This document shows, in pieces, positions 14,200 to 27,429 of a stretch of DNA of 64,000 nucleotides. The first letter of the stretch is position 1; every line of letters starts with the position of its first letter. Source of the stretch: Gavia stellata (taxonomy: Eukaryota; Chordata; Aves; Gaviiformes; Gaviidae); the NCBI RefSeq assembly GCF_030936135.1, contig NC_082594.1, forward strand, positions 22,425,553 through 22,489,552, written 5' to 3'. Under the pieces are notes generated by a model, which saw only the letters and a list, made by a program, of their open reading frames with translations, was not told the DNA's origin and did not search any database. The translations under genes and the position numbers were made by a program.

Positions 14200-15200
14200 G
14201 TATAATCCAGTGCTTTAAATTGTCCCAGTCATAGAAGACTGGAAAGGGGCAGTGGTGAGATCAGTTTTTAAAAGGAGTTATTGGAAGAGTGGAAACTACT
14301 AACTAGTAAGCTGGACCAAGAGCAGACAAAAGCCTTATGAAACACATTCAACATCTCCTAAGTCTATTAAAATCCTTTGATAGTTGATGTAATCTATGTA
14401 GATTTCCAAAAGGCATTCTGTGAAGTCCCCTACCAAAGAATTAAGCTGAACATAAAGATGGTCCTTCTCTGAATAGAGAAGCTAGTTGAAGATGCAAATT
14501 AATGGTGAGAGGTCATTAGTGGTATCTCGGGAGAATCTGTGCTGCTCAAAAGTTTTGTCTGGAAATCACTTGACATAAGTAGTTGGGAAACAGCTTTGCT
14601 GGTGAGATAGTTACTTGGGGTAGTGAAGGCAAGGACTGACTGTGAAGGCTTGGCCCTCAACATCACAAAGTCTTTCTCCAATAATATATCATACTCATTG
14701 ATGCGTGAAGGGATGCATATGGGAAAGTGGTCCTTTCTTAACTCACACAACAGTAGCATCTGAATTTATTACAACTTAAGAAAACGATTTTGGAGTTTAT
14801 AATGACAGTTTTGTGAAAGTGCCAGCTCAGTGCGAGTAATTGCTAAAAAGCAGAGACTTTCACAGGACTTACTAGCAATGGAGCGGAGCACAAAGCACAG
14901 TGTCATTGTTGCTGTAAATGCTATTTTCAGTATTGTAGGCGCTTCTTATCCCTTCATCCCAGGCAGGGTATAATAGACCTAAGGAGGGCCAACAAGGATA
15001 CTCAGAAATATGGAGCAGTGTCTGTATGAAAACCTCACTCATTCCCATAGATGAGAACTGTTTTGCATCTGTGAGAATGAGGGACAGGGAGAGTCTCTAA
15101 AATCCTGAGTGTCATGACAAAGATAGGAAACAGTTGTTCAGTGACTGGATAAAAGACAAATCCATTAAGGGCTATTAAATAAGAAAATATCTGTGAACCT
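14200..15200 (+). mobile_element. Ancient LINE remnant (CR1/L3- or L2-like), sense strand
   Basis: The + strand near 14262-14300 translates to a decayed FKR...WKSGNY segment, like the GNYRPVS region of LINE reverse transcriptases. At 14383-14445 it reads VDVIYVDFQKAFCEVPYQR, a clear match to RT motif A (YVDFQKAF). Around 14980-15180 the DNA resembles the 3' coding and tail region of old CR1/L3 elements (AGGGCCAACAAGGATACTCAG, then a segment ending CCATTAAGGGCTATTAA). Stops and frameshifts are frequent, so the insertion is old. Boundaries are approximate, and related decay products may extend left to about 13480. The subfamily is uncertain. Confidence 0.6.
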
Positions 15201-15643
15201 GGAGCTCCTACAGTAGTATATTTGTGACTGCTAGGCAAATTTGTGACTTAAAGCTTCTCATCATAAGAGGTTTTGTTTAAAAGTAGCAAATGTGTTGTTT
15301 CCTCCATATAAATAAAATAATTTCACACATTTAACTACTGAAGAAAAATGCACCACAAATAGAAGTTACCCAATGAAATTATGGTTTTCTGAAGTTTAGA
15401 CCAGTGCTTTAGCCCTGTTTGTTTGCTTTTCAGAACAAAGCACAGCTTTGAAATGCTGTGCTGTCTTTATGCAACTGCGAGTTCCTGAAGTGGTACAAAT
15501 AATTGACGTGACTTAAGAGCAATCTGAGAGAAGGGAAGTGCAAATGAGATACAGCAATCTTTTCCTTTAGAGAGAATTTGCCTAGGTACCTCTTGTATGG
15601 CTTTATGTACAAGTACTGATAAGACTGCCATGTCCTTCAATAA

Positions 15644-16246
15644 AGGACATCCTGGCTTGTACCAGAAATAGTGTGGCCAGCAGGAGCAGGGAAGTGATCA
15701 TGCCTCTGTACTTGGCGCTGGTGAGGCCGCATCTCGAATCCTGTGTTCAGTTTTGGGCCCCTCACTACAAGAAGGACATTGAGGTGCTGGAGCGTGTCCA
15801 GAGAAGGGCGACGAAGCTGGTGAGGGGTCTGGAGCACAAGACTTATGAGGAGCAGCTGAGGGAACTGGGGTTGTTCAGCCTGGAGAAGAGGAGGCTGAGG
15901 GGAGACCTTATCGCTCTCTACAACTACCTGAAAGGGGGTTGCAGAGAGGTGGGTGTTGGTCTCTTCTCCCAAGTGACGAGTGACAGGACAAGAGGAAATG
16001 GCCTCAAGTTGCACCAGGGGAGGTTTAGGGTGGATACTAGGAAAACCTCCTTCACTGAAGGGATTGTCAGACACTGGAACAGGCTTCCCAGGGAGGTGGT
16101 GGAGTCACCATCCCTGGAGGTATTTAAAAGACATGTGGATGTGGAGCTTAGGGACATGGTTTAGTGGTGGACTTGGCCGTGTTAGGTTTACGGTTGGACT
16201 TGATGATCTTAAAGGTCTTTTCCAACCTAAACGATTCCATGATTCT
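15644..16246 (+). mobile_element. CR1 LINE, 5'-truncated 3' end (young copy B)
   Basis: This copy is nearly identical over several hundred bases to the CR1 at 9779-10485 and lies in the same orientation about 5.9 kb further on. It encodes the same C-terminal reverse-transcriptase tail in an open frame ending with TAG at 16162-16164. A short 3' UTR follows, ending TTCCAACCTAAACGATTCCATGATTCT, the usual CR1 terminus. The 5' truncation point falls within about 35 bases of the corresponding position in copy A. The 3' UTR lacks the G/T-rich expansion of copy A. The two copies clearly belong to one young subfamily. Confidence 0.93.
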
Positions 16247-19200
16247 AAAGCAGCATGGAGCTTTGAGTCCAGAGTGGGGTATTGCTGCCCATTAACTAGT
16301 CTCCTCATAGGAAGAATCTTCATAATTGTGTGGTTTTAAAACTTAGTTTTTAGGCAGGCTGTCAAATTACAATTTTGTGGGAGAAAGGAGGAAAAGATGC
16401 TTAATCAAATCCCAGGGATTCTTGCTTCTGTGAAACTTTTGTGCTGGAGTTAATTGCAGGGCTAGGTGAGGGCATTGGTTTGTTTTTAAATATTTATTTA
16501 TTTATAAGTTATGGCCAACCATACTCCCTGTGGTTTCACCACCACCAGAAAGCAGGGACTGAAGTGAGTGGTATCTTGCTTTTCCTCCTCCATCTCTCTC
16601 CTCTACCCATTCCTTCATTGTCTTCTGCACTTACCACATACTTTGGTGCTGGTTTTGACACTCGTCATACCCCACTGTAGACTAACCGAGTTCATTAACC
16701 CAGGAAAAAAGAAGTGGATAACTTTTTGCCAAATGTAGGAGGTGAATCATGTCATGGAAGAGTGTGGCAGGGATCGGACCTGGTATGAAAGGAGGGATTT
16801 TCTGGCTAGGAGCTGCAAGGCAGAGATGTCAAGAAAAGGCTTTTCTTTTGACAGCAGCAAATTCTTAGATCAGAAGAACCACATGTACAGTGCATCATTG
16901 CATTTACTTGGTTACTTTGAACTTCTTGCCAAACTACATGTTGTGGTGAAAGGTGTTAATTTAAAAAAAATCAAAGAACGAAAGGAATAAAGAGAATCAG
17001 TAATTGCCATTCACCACATAGTATCAGCTGTCTCAGAAGCCCTGGTGTTTATTGGCTTGCTGTTGATGATTTTTCCTCCAGCTGTGGAAATGACCTTTTC
17101 TTTACCCATGAAAAGGTCTGATTACTGAAGGATTTGTTTTGAAGTAGAAAATATTTTCAGCATAAGCCTTACTATCTGATAAGAATAATGATGCTGTTCT
17201 GGCATAGCAATCTTGCCATGTCCTGTAAGTATTTTGGGGATGGAAGAAGAATAAATGCCTGAGTTAGATGCTTAATAAATTCAGTTCTGTTAGAGCATCT
17301 TCCCCTGCAATACCTTCTTTGTCTTAGCATTTGGGTGAGTAATATGCCTTTTTATTTTCACATGACATCTTGTAAATTTAGATCTGAGTCCATTAAACGT
17401 GCTTCAGTCAAACTGTGTTCCTTGTGCTGTTCTCTTCTTTTCTGAAGTTTTTTTTGGTCTTTTTTCTTAAAGCACACAGTATCTAAAAATTGCATACTGA
17501 AGTGTTAGCAAGACTTAGTCACAATGAAGCATTACTGTTCTTTTGGGATAAAATGTATGTTTCCGAGGAGGGGGGCTAATAGCAAAAGGAAAGAACACAA
17601 ACTCCTCTTTTCCTGGCTCTGAATGTGCTGTTTTACCTATTTGCATTTTTGTGCATCTTGTCCATATCTTTAAAAGGAAAAAAAACCTAACCGTGCAAAT
17701 TTGTTAAAATGTTACCTTAGAGATAAGTCTTCAAATTTTCTGTTCTGCTAGGTTGTTTAGTATCTACATTTAAATGTGATTTTTCTATTAGTCCTTCTCT
17801 AAGTTAAATTTTAATTCAGGTAGAAATTATTGACAAACTTGAAGATAATTGCTGCCTAGCATTAAGACAGTAATATATTTTTGTTACGTCTCTGGAAGCA
17901 AAAGAGAAAAAGAAGAAAACAGCAGGGTAAATAAATGAAATATGAAGTTTCTGTTAGCTTCTCTGAGTTATGCAATTTATTTAAGTTTAATGATATGACT
18001 ATTCAAACACTTCCTAAGGCTCGCCTAAACTTACTATGATTATACAGCGCATTGATTGAAACTTGGATTGGCGTAGCTGTAAGCTACAACATGCCTCTAT
18101 AAAATTAAGGCCTGTATTTATTAATAGGAGTGATTACTCTGGATCTTTATGAAAGGTCCCTCTAGCTGTCTTTTTGACAGTTAACTCTAGCAGATCTTTA
18201 GGAAGTAAAGTAAGACGGGCAAGCATGTAGCAGTGCTTTCCTACTGACACGTTTCTTCATCTGGTATCCAGAATTGCTGTCTTAAGGTGAAATTAAAATT
18301 TGCAGTCCTGGATTTCTGCTGTGTTGTTCACCTGTAGTTGTTCTTGCATTGTTTAAATGCAAAGGAAAAGGAACCTGAGAAGATAAAAGATGTGATGCAT
18401 TATTTTTGCCTTACACTAATTTTATTCTACTTTAGTCTGTCGTATTCTCTCTATGAAACCAGGCAAGATTTAGCTGGTGTTCCTGATAATAGTTATATAC
18501 CAATATAATTTGAGAGTCCCTGCACATCGGCAAGACCTAGGGATATGAAGATGTGTTCCTGGAAATGTACCTGTTGGTGGCTCCTCAGGGATTGTGCTGC
18601 TGTCGTGTGGGTCTAGACCAGCACTGAGTCCCGAGGTGGTCGGTGATGTTGGCAGGGCTGCTCCTTCTTCCTGGCCACTGCCTCCGGTCATTTGGAAATC
18701 TGTGTGATAATGCAGCTCTGCTCCTGGTTGTGCATGGAGGTCTGGTATGGCAGGGGTGCCATACTGTTTGCAGGCAGCCGATCCAGCTCTAGCTGATTCT
18801 AGACAGTTGTTCACTACATATTTTGTAAAACATGCTTCCGTGCATTTTTTGATGCATATTTTTCTTGCATATCTCATGTTTGAAGTTAGAGAAGAAGGAG
18901 ACAACACTGCAGGAATATGGAAACAGTCTGAAATTCCTCCTTTGGGAGTGAGCACTATTACAGAAGCGTGTGAAACTGTAAAGCAGGTACTGATGCCAGC
19001 AGCCGTGTTAGAACGGGTGCAAGGCACTGCTTGTGGTGGCAACCACAAATATCTAAGAAGTCACACTACTTTATGAACTGTATTTATCTTTGTTTGCAGA
19101 TTAAGTAGTACCAACTGCTTTTTATTCTTTTTACTTGTTCCTGGAAAGTCTTCATGGGAAATTTTGTAGAGAAGAGAAGAATAGTTGTGAACTACTCTTT

Positions 19201-20861
19201 CAAGCTGAAATCCTCAGGAAAGTACCTCGGACTCCCAGCTTTTCTGACTGGGTTGCATTATTCATGATCCTTTCTCATTTTTTAATAGATAAGAGACTTT
19301 CATGACAGAATCCGGGTTTTTATCTGATTTTTGGCAGATTTCTGTGAAAGGAACAAGCTCGAATCTATGATGGGATAAACTTTAAGCTGGATTTAAATAC
19401 ATTTAAATACTCTGGGCTTGAATAAATCTGGACTTTTAAAAATAGTCATGCTTAGGTTGTGTAGCAGGCAGTTTATAATAGAGAAGATAATGTTAACCTA
19501 TTTTCTGTAGGTTTAATGCATGTTATAGGACTACCCCATTTTTCAAAATGTTTTTAAATTCAGTCAAATGAAAGAGGAGTAATTTGAGCTAATGTTTATT
19601 TTCTGTACTTGCTTCATCCAACTTGTTTTAGCTAATGTAACTGAAAAATGTTTTTTGTTTGCTCTCAAAACCAAATAAAAAACCTCCCACAACAAGTGGC
19701 CCTTGGGAAATTAAGTATTTTTAGAATAATCTCATTTTGTAAGTGATTTACTGATGCCCTAGGCATTATGTAAAAGTAAAGTGACCCTCAAACAGCTATA
19801 AGTGAATAACCTAATTCTAGTTTATATTGTTCCCATATTTTGAAAATGTCTACTGTTTTAGCAATGGTGAGCTTTTTTAGTGAATAGAATTATTGCTGCA
19901 GCAGGTGTAGCACTTAGCTGCAGCCTTCTGGCAAAGGTGGGTGTACTGCCTCAAGCTGATGTGGGGAGAAAGTATTAGTTAAAAGATGAACTTCATCCTG
20001 AATGTGGACAGAAACCGCTGTGCTGCTGCTATGTCTGCTCTCTGCCTCTAGACAACTCCAGTGCTCATCTGAGCATTCAGCAGGCCACTTCAACTCACTA
20101 ATGTGGCAGAAAGCATACCAAACAAAAAATTGGAAATACTTTTCCACTCTCTGAATAAGCTCATCTCCATCTGAAAACGAGTGCCTGGGCTCTAGTGCAA
20201 AGGAACGGGAGGGTGTGTGTGGATGAAGATGGAGTTCTTTCAGCAGCACACCATTGACTTAAAGCAAGCTATTGTGCAAAACTTCACTGTTAGTTTTCAG
20301 TTCTTTTTATCCACGTAATTTTAAAACATTTAAATGTATGAAACCCAGCAGGTTTTGTAAAAATGGAATTACAAAAAGATAAAGTGGTTATCATTGCATT
20401 ACTGTCAGCTCAGCTTTTTTTTAGAGACTGATTTATAAGATTTTGCTCTTTATGTCAAGTTTACCTGAAGGGACAGGGTCAGTGATCAGACTTACTATGT
20501 GTACTAATTAGTTTGACAAAAGTTTTAGCCAGGTGCTTATAATGCAATTTCTCAGCCTTTGTAACAAGGTGTTAGTACCAATTTTTTTCCTATAGACTTT
20601 ATTTTCTGCTGATGCACATAATCTTTGCTATTTGGCTGTTGCCCTCTATCCTCACAGAACTGTTATATCTCATTCTGCACAGGTATACCTGTCCAGCTTT
20701 GTACATTTAAATGTATGCAATGATAACCAATGTTTCATACATTTTAATGTTTTACAGTTTGAAACTTTTTTCTGTCTCAGCCAGCTGGACTATGACTATA
20801 AACCTGAGTAAACTTAATACTTTGGTGTGTTCTTCAGTTATCAAGGCTGTGTATCTTGGAT

Positions 20862-21451
20862 GTGCTTGCTGAGATTTAACCCCAGTAGGCAACTCAGTCC
20901 CACACAGCCATTCACTCCCTGCAGTGGGATGGGAGAGAGAATCGGAAGGTTACAAGTCCAAAAGCTCGTAGGTTTGTGAAAGACAGTTTAATAGGTAAAG
21001 CAAAAGCTGTGCACACAAGCAAAGCAGAATAAAGAATTCATCCACTGCTTCCCATCAACAGCCAGATGTTCAGCCATCTCCAGGAAAGCAGGGCTCCATC
21101 ACACATAATGGTTATTGGGAAGACAAACACCGTAGCTTTGAATGCTCACCCTTCCTCCTCCTTCTATCCGCAGCTTCTGTTGCTGAGGATGACATTGTAC
21201 AGTATGGAATATCCCTTTGGTCAGCTGTCCCACTGTATCCCCTCCCAACTTATTGTGCACCCCCAGCCTACTTGCTTGGTGGGGCAGTCTGAGGACCAGA
21301 AAAGACTTTGACACTGTGTAAGCACTGCTCAGCTATAACTGAAACATAAGTGTGTTATCAGCATGATTTTGGTCACAAGTCCAAAACATACCCCCATAGG
21401 AGCCACTATGAAGAAAACTAACTTCATCCCAGCCAAAACCAGTACAGTGCT
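20862..21451 (-). mobile_element. ERVL-type solo LTR with perfect 5-bp target duplication
   Basis: The LTR occupies 20867-21446 and runs on the minus strand. Read that way it begins TGTACTGGTTTTGGCTGGGA and ends GGGGTTAAATCTCAGCA, so it has TG...CA ends. It is flanked by the exact 5-bp repeat GTGCT at 20862-20866 and 21447-21451. Near 20985 is the family's conserved CTATTAAACTGTCTT block with an ATTAAA-type polyadenylation signal. The sequence is related to the LTR at 39652-40066 and to the LTR end in intron 3. The family assignment comes from remembered avian ERVL LTRs. No internal retroviral sequence is present, so the provirus was lost by recombination between its two LTRs. Confidence 0.88.
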
Positions 21452-22230
21452 CTAGTGTCCACTTCTAGAATACACTGAACTTGTCACGGTGTGATGGTCT
21501 TTAGGGACTTAAGTCAACTTCCTTTAGGGATGAAAGGGTTTTGTTAGGTCTCCATGGTTCTCTGTGTGTAAGCACAAAGCATGTTGGAAGTTTCTGGAAT
21601 CTACATGAAAGCCACTGAAATCCAGTAGGTAGAATGAATTTATTCTTCATTTGTGTGGCATCCATACAAATCATCTGCAGGCTATACTAAGATCTGAAGG
21701 TTCAGATACCAGTATTTATAGTATTGAGGGAAAAATATAATTCTAAAGACTTGTTCTTTTTCACAAAAATGTAACCATTGGGTTTCTTTTTTATGCTGCT
21801 TACAAGCAGCAATATCTGCATTGCTTTAGTTTTACAAGGAGCCATAGAATGATTTCCTTTTTTAAGAGACGGTTGCCATTGCACACATTGCAAATACTAG
21901 AACAAACTCTAAGTATTGAATGAAGAAAGATTACTGTTCCAATAAGAGATGAAATTCTAAGTTGTGTCCTCGCACTAATCTAAATTACGTTGAAAATGAA
22001 AAGTTTTAAATCTCTCTATAGTAAATGGTCCTCAAAGTTACATATGTATGCATCCAGTATTGCCCTGTTTCTTTTCTAGCTAAGTTTTGGAACAGTTGTC
22101 AGACTTGGAAAACAGTATTAGGAATTAGCTTCTGTGCCTTGAAAATACATAATGAATGTACTAGACAGCCGTGAAACTCCTTACAGTCTCAGGTGAATCA
22201 TAAACAATGTGGTTTATTTTACAGGCCCAC

Positions 22231-23885
22231 ATAGAATACTTCAGGTTGGCAGGGTTCTCTAGAAGGCACCTAGTTCAACCTTCCATTCAAAGCAGAACCA
22301 ACTCTGAAATTAGCTTAGGCTGTTCAGGGTCTTACCCAGCTGAGTTTTAAATATCTCTGTGCATGGAGAACTTTGTCAAATCTCTTCTACTTTTTGACTA
22401 GCCGTATTTTTTTTCTCTTCATGCTATCTAATTGGAATTTCTCTTTTTGCCATTTGTGACTGCTGCCTCTGATGTGTTTTCTGGGCACCTCCAAGAAGAG
22501 TCTGACTCCTGTGTACCCCTCCATTAGCTAACTGAAGGCAGCAATAGGACCCCTCCTTAGCCTTCTCTGAAGGCTGAACAAACCTGCCAATCTCAGCCTC
22601 TCCGTATGTCGTGTACGTCAGACTCCTTGTGGTGCTCTGCTGGACTTGCTCACTATGTCTTTCTTGTACTGGAAAGCCTAAAACTGAATATGGAGCTCCC
22701 AGATGTAGTTTCATAGTGCTGAATATAGGGAATAATCACCTTCTTCCACTTGCTGGGTACACTCTTGCTAATACAGCCCAGGATTTGGCTGGCTGCCTTT
22801 GCCACAGGGGCACATTGCTGTGTTATGTTCAGCTTGTCCACCAGGACCCTTGCTCTGTAAAGTTGCTTTTGACCCAGTTGGCCTTGTGTCCAGCTGTGTG
22901 GGGTTATTCCAAAGTAGAGACAGGTCTTTGCACTTGTCTTTGAACTTTCTGAGGTTCTTGTCTGCCCATTTTTCCTGTCTGTTGAGGTCCATCCAAATGG
23001 CAGCTCAGTTTCTGAATGCAATCAACCGCTGTCCCCAGTTTAGTGTCATCTGTAGATTTGCTGAGGATGCCTTCCATCCCATTGTCCATTTGTTAATGAA
23101 GATGTTATATCTGCCCCAGTATCTGCCCCCGAGGGATGCACTAGTGACTGGCAGCCTGTTGGATTTGTACCATTGATTACAACCAATTAAGTCTGGCAGA
23201 CCCATTGATTTTTTTCATCTGCTCTGTAGTTCAGCTGTCCAAGCTCTCTCTCTAATTTGGCTCTGAGTATACTATGAGATCATGTCACAAGCTTTGCTAG
23301 GGTCAAGGTAACATCCAGTGCTTTTCCACTGTCCACAGAGCTAGTCCTCTTGTAGAGGACAGTCAGGTTGGTAGGGCACAACTCATGCTTGGAAAATCCT
23401 TGCTAGGTGTTCCCACTCATTTCTTTTCCTTCATGTGCCTGAAAATAGCTTCCCAAGAGGGTTTGCTGCATAATGTTTTCAAGGACTGTGGTTAGGCTGA
23501 TTAGCCTGTAGTATCATTGAACCTTTTATCTCTTCTTGAAGAGGGTTCTGATATTTGCCCTTTTCTAGTTGTCAGAACCTGCCATGATCACCATGACCTT
23601 TTGTAGATGATAGAGTGGCTTTGTAATGACACTTGCAGCTCAGTTAAATATCCTTGAATGCAGCCCACCTGGTCTTGTGTGTGTGTGTGCCCAGTTTCTT
23701 GAAGTCATCCCTAATCTGGTTTTTCTCTGCTTGCTTTCACCAGGAGTATGCCACTAGCATTGGGAATGTGGTAGTTGTGCGAGTGGACTGTCATGTGAAA
23801 ACCAATACCAAGAGGGCACTGAGAACTTTAGCCTCTTTTCTGTCCTTTGTCACTTGGTTCTCCACCACACCCATTTTCAGGGTTT
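22231..23885 (-). mobile_element. CR1 LINE, older degraded copy
   Basis: The right-to-left reading is a CR1 element. Its 3' end is at 22231 (ATAGAATACTTCAGGTTGG on the + strand), and the body continues through the reverse-transcriptase region to about 23885. Minus-strand fragments include a segment like the QQCAPVAKAASQILGCI block of CR1 ORF2, and many frame breaks. Mutations and small deletions are far more common than in the copies at 9779 and 15644, so this insertion is older. The 5' end is truncated within the region between endonuclease and RT, as far as I can judge. No target duplication could be defined. Confidence 0.82.
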
Positions 23886-26345
23886 GTGGTTAATAGATAT
23901 AAAATGCAAAAATATATAAACTCCTGGTATTATAAATATCTTATTCTGGCAAGACTATTTGGTGCCATAAATGTGGTGTTGGAAGAGGAAAAAGAGGTAA
24001 TTCTGTTTTTCCAAGTCATCATTTGAATGGGTACCAGTCTGCCCTCGTCCTGCTGTACAGTCTAGAAAACCATATATTGTTTTAGTGTGCGTACAAGTGT
24101 TGGCTGTGTATACAGCAGTTCTTTTGGCATTTAGTATAAATGTATAAAATCTTTCAGTTTCAAAAATTGAATTTGTGTATTCATATACTTCCAAAGAACT
24201 AAATTACTACTTCTTCCTGTAGACTTCATTGAACATCATGTATGTACCAGGCTGATTTTAATTTATTTAAAAACAAAATCCAACATTGCTATGCTTGGGG
24301 GAGGAGGCAGGGGATGATGCCGCAGAGTGAAACTGCCAAGTAAGTCTCCTAAATGTTGTAAGTTACTCTTGTAGGTATTTTGCTAAGTCCTTCCTTACAT
24401 CTCAAATCTACATGTGGAGTAAGTCCATGTATTTACTATGTTCAATTTCAGTAAAGCACTTAGAAGAGAGAAATCTAACTTGAATACCACAGTTTAACTC
24501 TCGTTATCTTTCTCTGCATTTGTAGTTTAAATTTAATCTTTGATGTTGAACACTATTCTAATAATTAGAAGTAAACAATAATAAAACCGGTGATTCATCT
24601 ATTTCCTTTTTTGAAGTTGTGGTAGGTGATAGAGCATTTGGTATATTTTGCCTTACCTGGCTCCCTAGCACGTGTGAAAGTCCCTGTCTGTATTTTGCTG
24701 TTAATAGTGAAGATGTGCTACTGTTTGTACAGTTCAGGCGTTGGAGTTATTCAGCATTCATTGAGCTGAGTTGTTCAAAGCTAAGATGCTCTACAACACA
24801 AACTCATTTTCAGCTAGTAAAATCAAAATGCCATATTTAATGCATTCAGAGAATTCTGAGTTTGTACTGCTGAGCCTGAATCACTCCAGCAATAGTGCGA
24901 CAGTTGTACTGACTCAGGATGTGTTACATTTACTACTATTGATGATAATGGAATTCTCAAGGGCAGAATGGAAAAAAACCAACGTGTTTTATTGGTGGAC
25001 TTATCTTTTAATTATCAGAATTTTTGTATTCTTTAGGGAATAAGAACCATAAACAATTAACAGGTTCCTTAGTTTTCTGCAGAATAGATGCTGCATTTAC
25101 AGTTCCTTGTGGTAGTTGTAAGACAGTAGAGCCTATTTCCATCAGATGTTTAACTGCAGTTAAGTTTCATATTTCCTTGGTTTTAAAGACAAAACTATTC
25201 CTAAATTGTGACCAGTTAATTTTGAATTTGAGATCTTTTAATGGTAATGTAAATTTAGAATTATGACCACTGTTTTTAAGGCTTCAGTACTTTATTCTGC
25301 TATTTTTATTACTCAATTGAATTTTAAACTGACCTAGTGATCTGAATAAAGGATATATTATAATGTTGTGCCGATACATTTCCACAAAATATATGTGAGA
25401 TGAAATAACGGTAGAACTGATTTTTTTTTTAAACTGCCTTTTAGGTATTAAGCCTCCCTTTTCTCCATGTGTAGGAAATTTTCTCCCACTTGCTGAACAT
25501 ATTTATGCTTCGAGTATCCTTCTAAATAAAGGGTAGAAATACCAGGCATTTTAATATTAAAGCTTTGCAACATGCTCACATTCATCAGGCATCTGTTCCT
25601 ACACCTTTTGATTTTTTTCCCAGATAGACTGAATGTTTCTTATAGTGCCGTTGTACTTCCAAATTCAGTAGAACTTAAAAAAGTTATTAATATTTGGAAA
25701 CAGCATTATAATACTTACTAGCTTAATTCTCTGAAAGGTGGCATTTTTGGTTTTAGTTTATTCAAGCTGTAAGAACAAAACTAGATAGTTACGGTCTTTT
25801 ATGGTGATATTGCAGGTATAATTGTTCTTGTCATTACAGTCCATTGGAAGTGGTGGTGTAGCTACCCATTTTTTTCAAGTTTATGCCTCTGATACTGTTG
25901 TCCTTCTGAGGAAATGACATTCTTACACAAGGTCATGTAGTTTGCATGTGGCTACAATAAACACTGCTATTTCCAGCAGCCATGTACAAAGTGAGTTTTC
26001 TTATCACTCTCACAACTGCTTGTTACTAGTGGGGAGTATTACTGCATTGAAGATGCCAGCCTACTTAAGTGCAGGAAAGTATGAATATATTGGTATGAAA
26101 ATAAGTTTGCAGATTGGCCAGCTTTTCTAAGCCTGCTGGTAAGCGGAGGAACTGCTGAAGTTACTTAACATCTCATTCCCAGGCAGCAGAAAAAGTGGAC
26201 AGGATTTCCCAACAGGACCTCTCTGTTAGAAGAAAGAAATTTAGTCCTACTGGGCCCTTAAAATACAAGCTGCTAAGTGGCCAATTTTGTTATTTGTATA
26301 CAGTTGGCTGTGGAAGATGTTTATAAACAGGTCCATCCATCCATT

Positions 26346-26361
26346 CCCCCCCCCCCCCCCC
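26346..26361. repeat. Poly-C tract (16 C)
   Basis: A run of 16 C lies in intron 1, followed by G, CCC and a T-rich stretch. Such tracts are length-unstable and prone to sequencing error. A comparable poly-G run occurs at 30380-30394. Confidence 0.95.
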
Positions 26362-27429
26362 GCCCTTTTTTATTTTTCTTATTGTTTGCTTTTTCCTATC
26401 TTGTCATTGAACATCTCTTTATCTTCGGAGAAGGAAATTGCCCGTATCCAAAACCATGGGGGAAGCATTTGGGCTGTGTTATGGTTCTAAACAGACTACT
26501 GGTAAAATATTTTTCAAAGTTGTGTAAAATAGCGTGGTCACTCTGTTTGGCCTTTCTTTTGGCTTCATAACACTTATAAACTCTTATCACTCCCTTTAAA
26601 AACTGTTCCCACAGTTCCCTTGGCTCCCAAGGAATTATACTAAGTTTATAAAGGAAACCTCGCTTGGCTCAAAGGTAGAAGTAGGATTTTCCTACGTCTG
26701 TTAATGGAAAAGCTGGTACTAATGGGGTAATGGGTAACCATGGCGTGTTACCAGCCTCTGTGTAGAACAGATGTTAGAGAGGGTTGGGAATTGGTTCATT
26801 ACTTTGTACCTCAACTGTGTGTGCACAATTCAGAGAATTTAAGTCTTGGAAGTCTTTGTTTATTTTTTCAGGGTCTAGAGGAGAGTGTAGTGTGGTGCTA
26901 AAAATGTGCTTGATACCTAAATTGTAATTTCCTTTCCTTCTTTTTACCATGCTTGTATTTCCTCTAAACTGCTTGGGTAGGTTGAGGACAGGGCAGAGGC
27001 CACGTGCTCTCAGTTCCCGCACGCAGCAGCTGGGCAGAGCAAACGAGCGAGTGGTTAATTCCGCACAGCTCTGGGTTGCTGTGAGGGCAGAGCAAGGTTG
27101 GGCATGGGATCTCTGGATCTCAGTTCTTCAACTGCCTTCTAATGTGAGAAGATAGATTTTTCAGACTTATTTCATCCATTGTTTTGAGGAGACCAAATAA
27201 TACATTCCTAAACCCCTCTGTCAAATTTCAGCATTAAAGCAATGATTGTTAAAGAGTTAACAAACACACACAACTGAAAGCGTGTTCTTCCAGTTTCGTT
27301 CTAGGAAACAGCTGAACTATTTTTTACTAAAATTTCCCAGAGAAAGTCTGCCATCTGGTATGGAAAATTTTAGTCCAGACTTAATTTGGCAAAAAATTGA
27401 TCAATTAAAAATAGTCATACAATCTTAAA

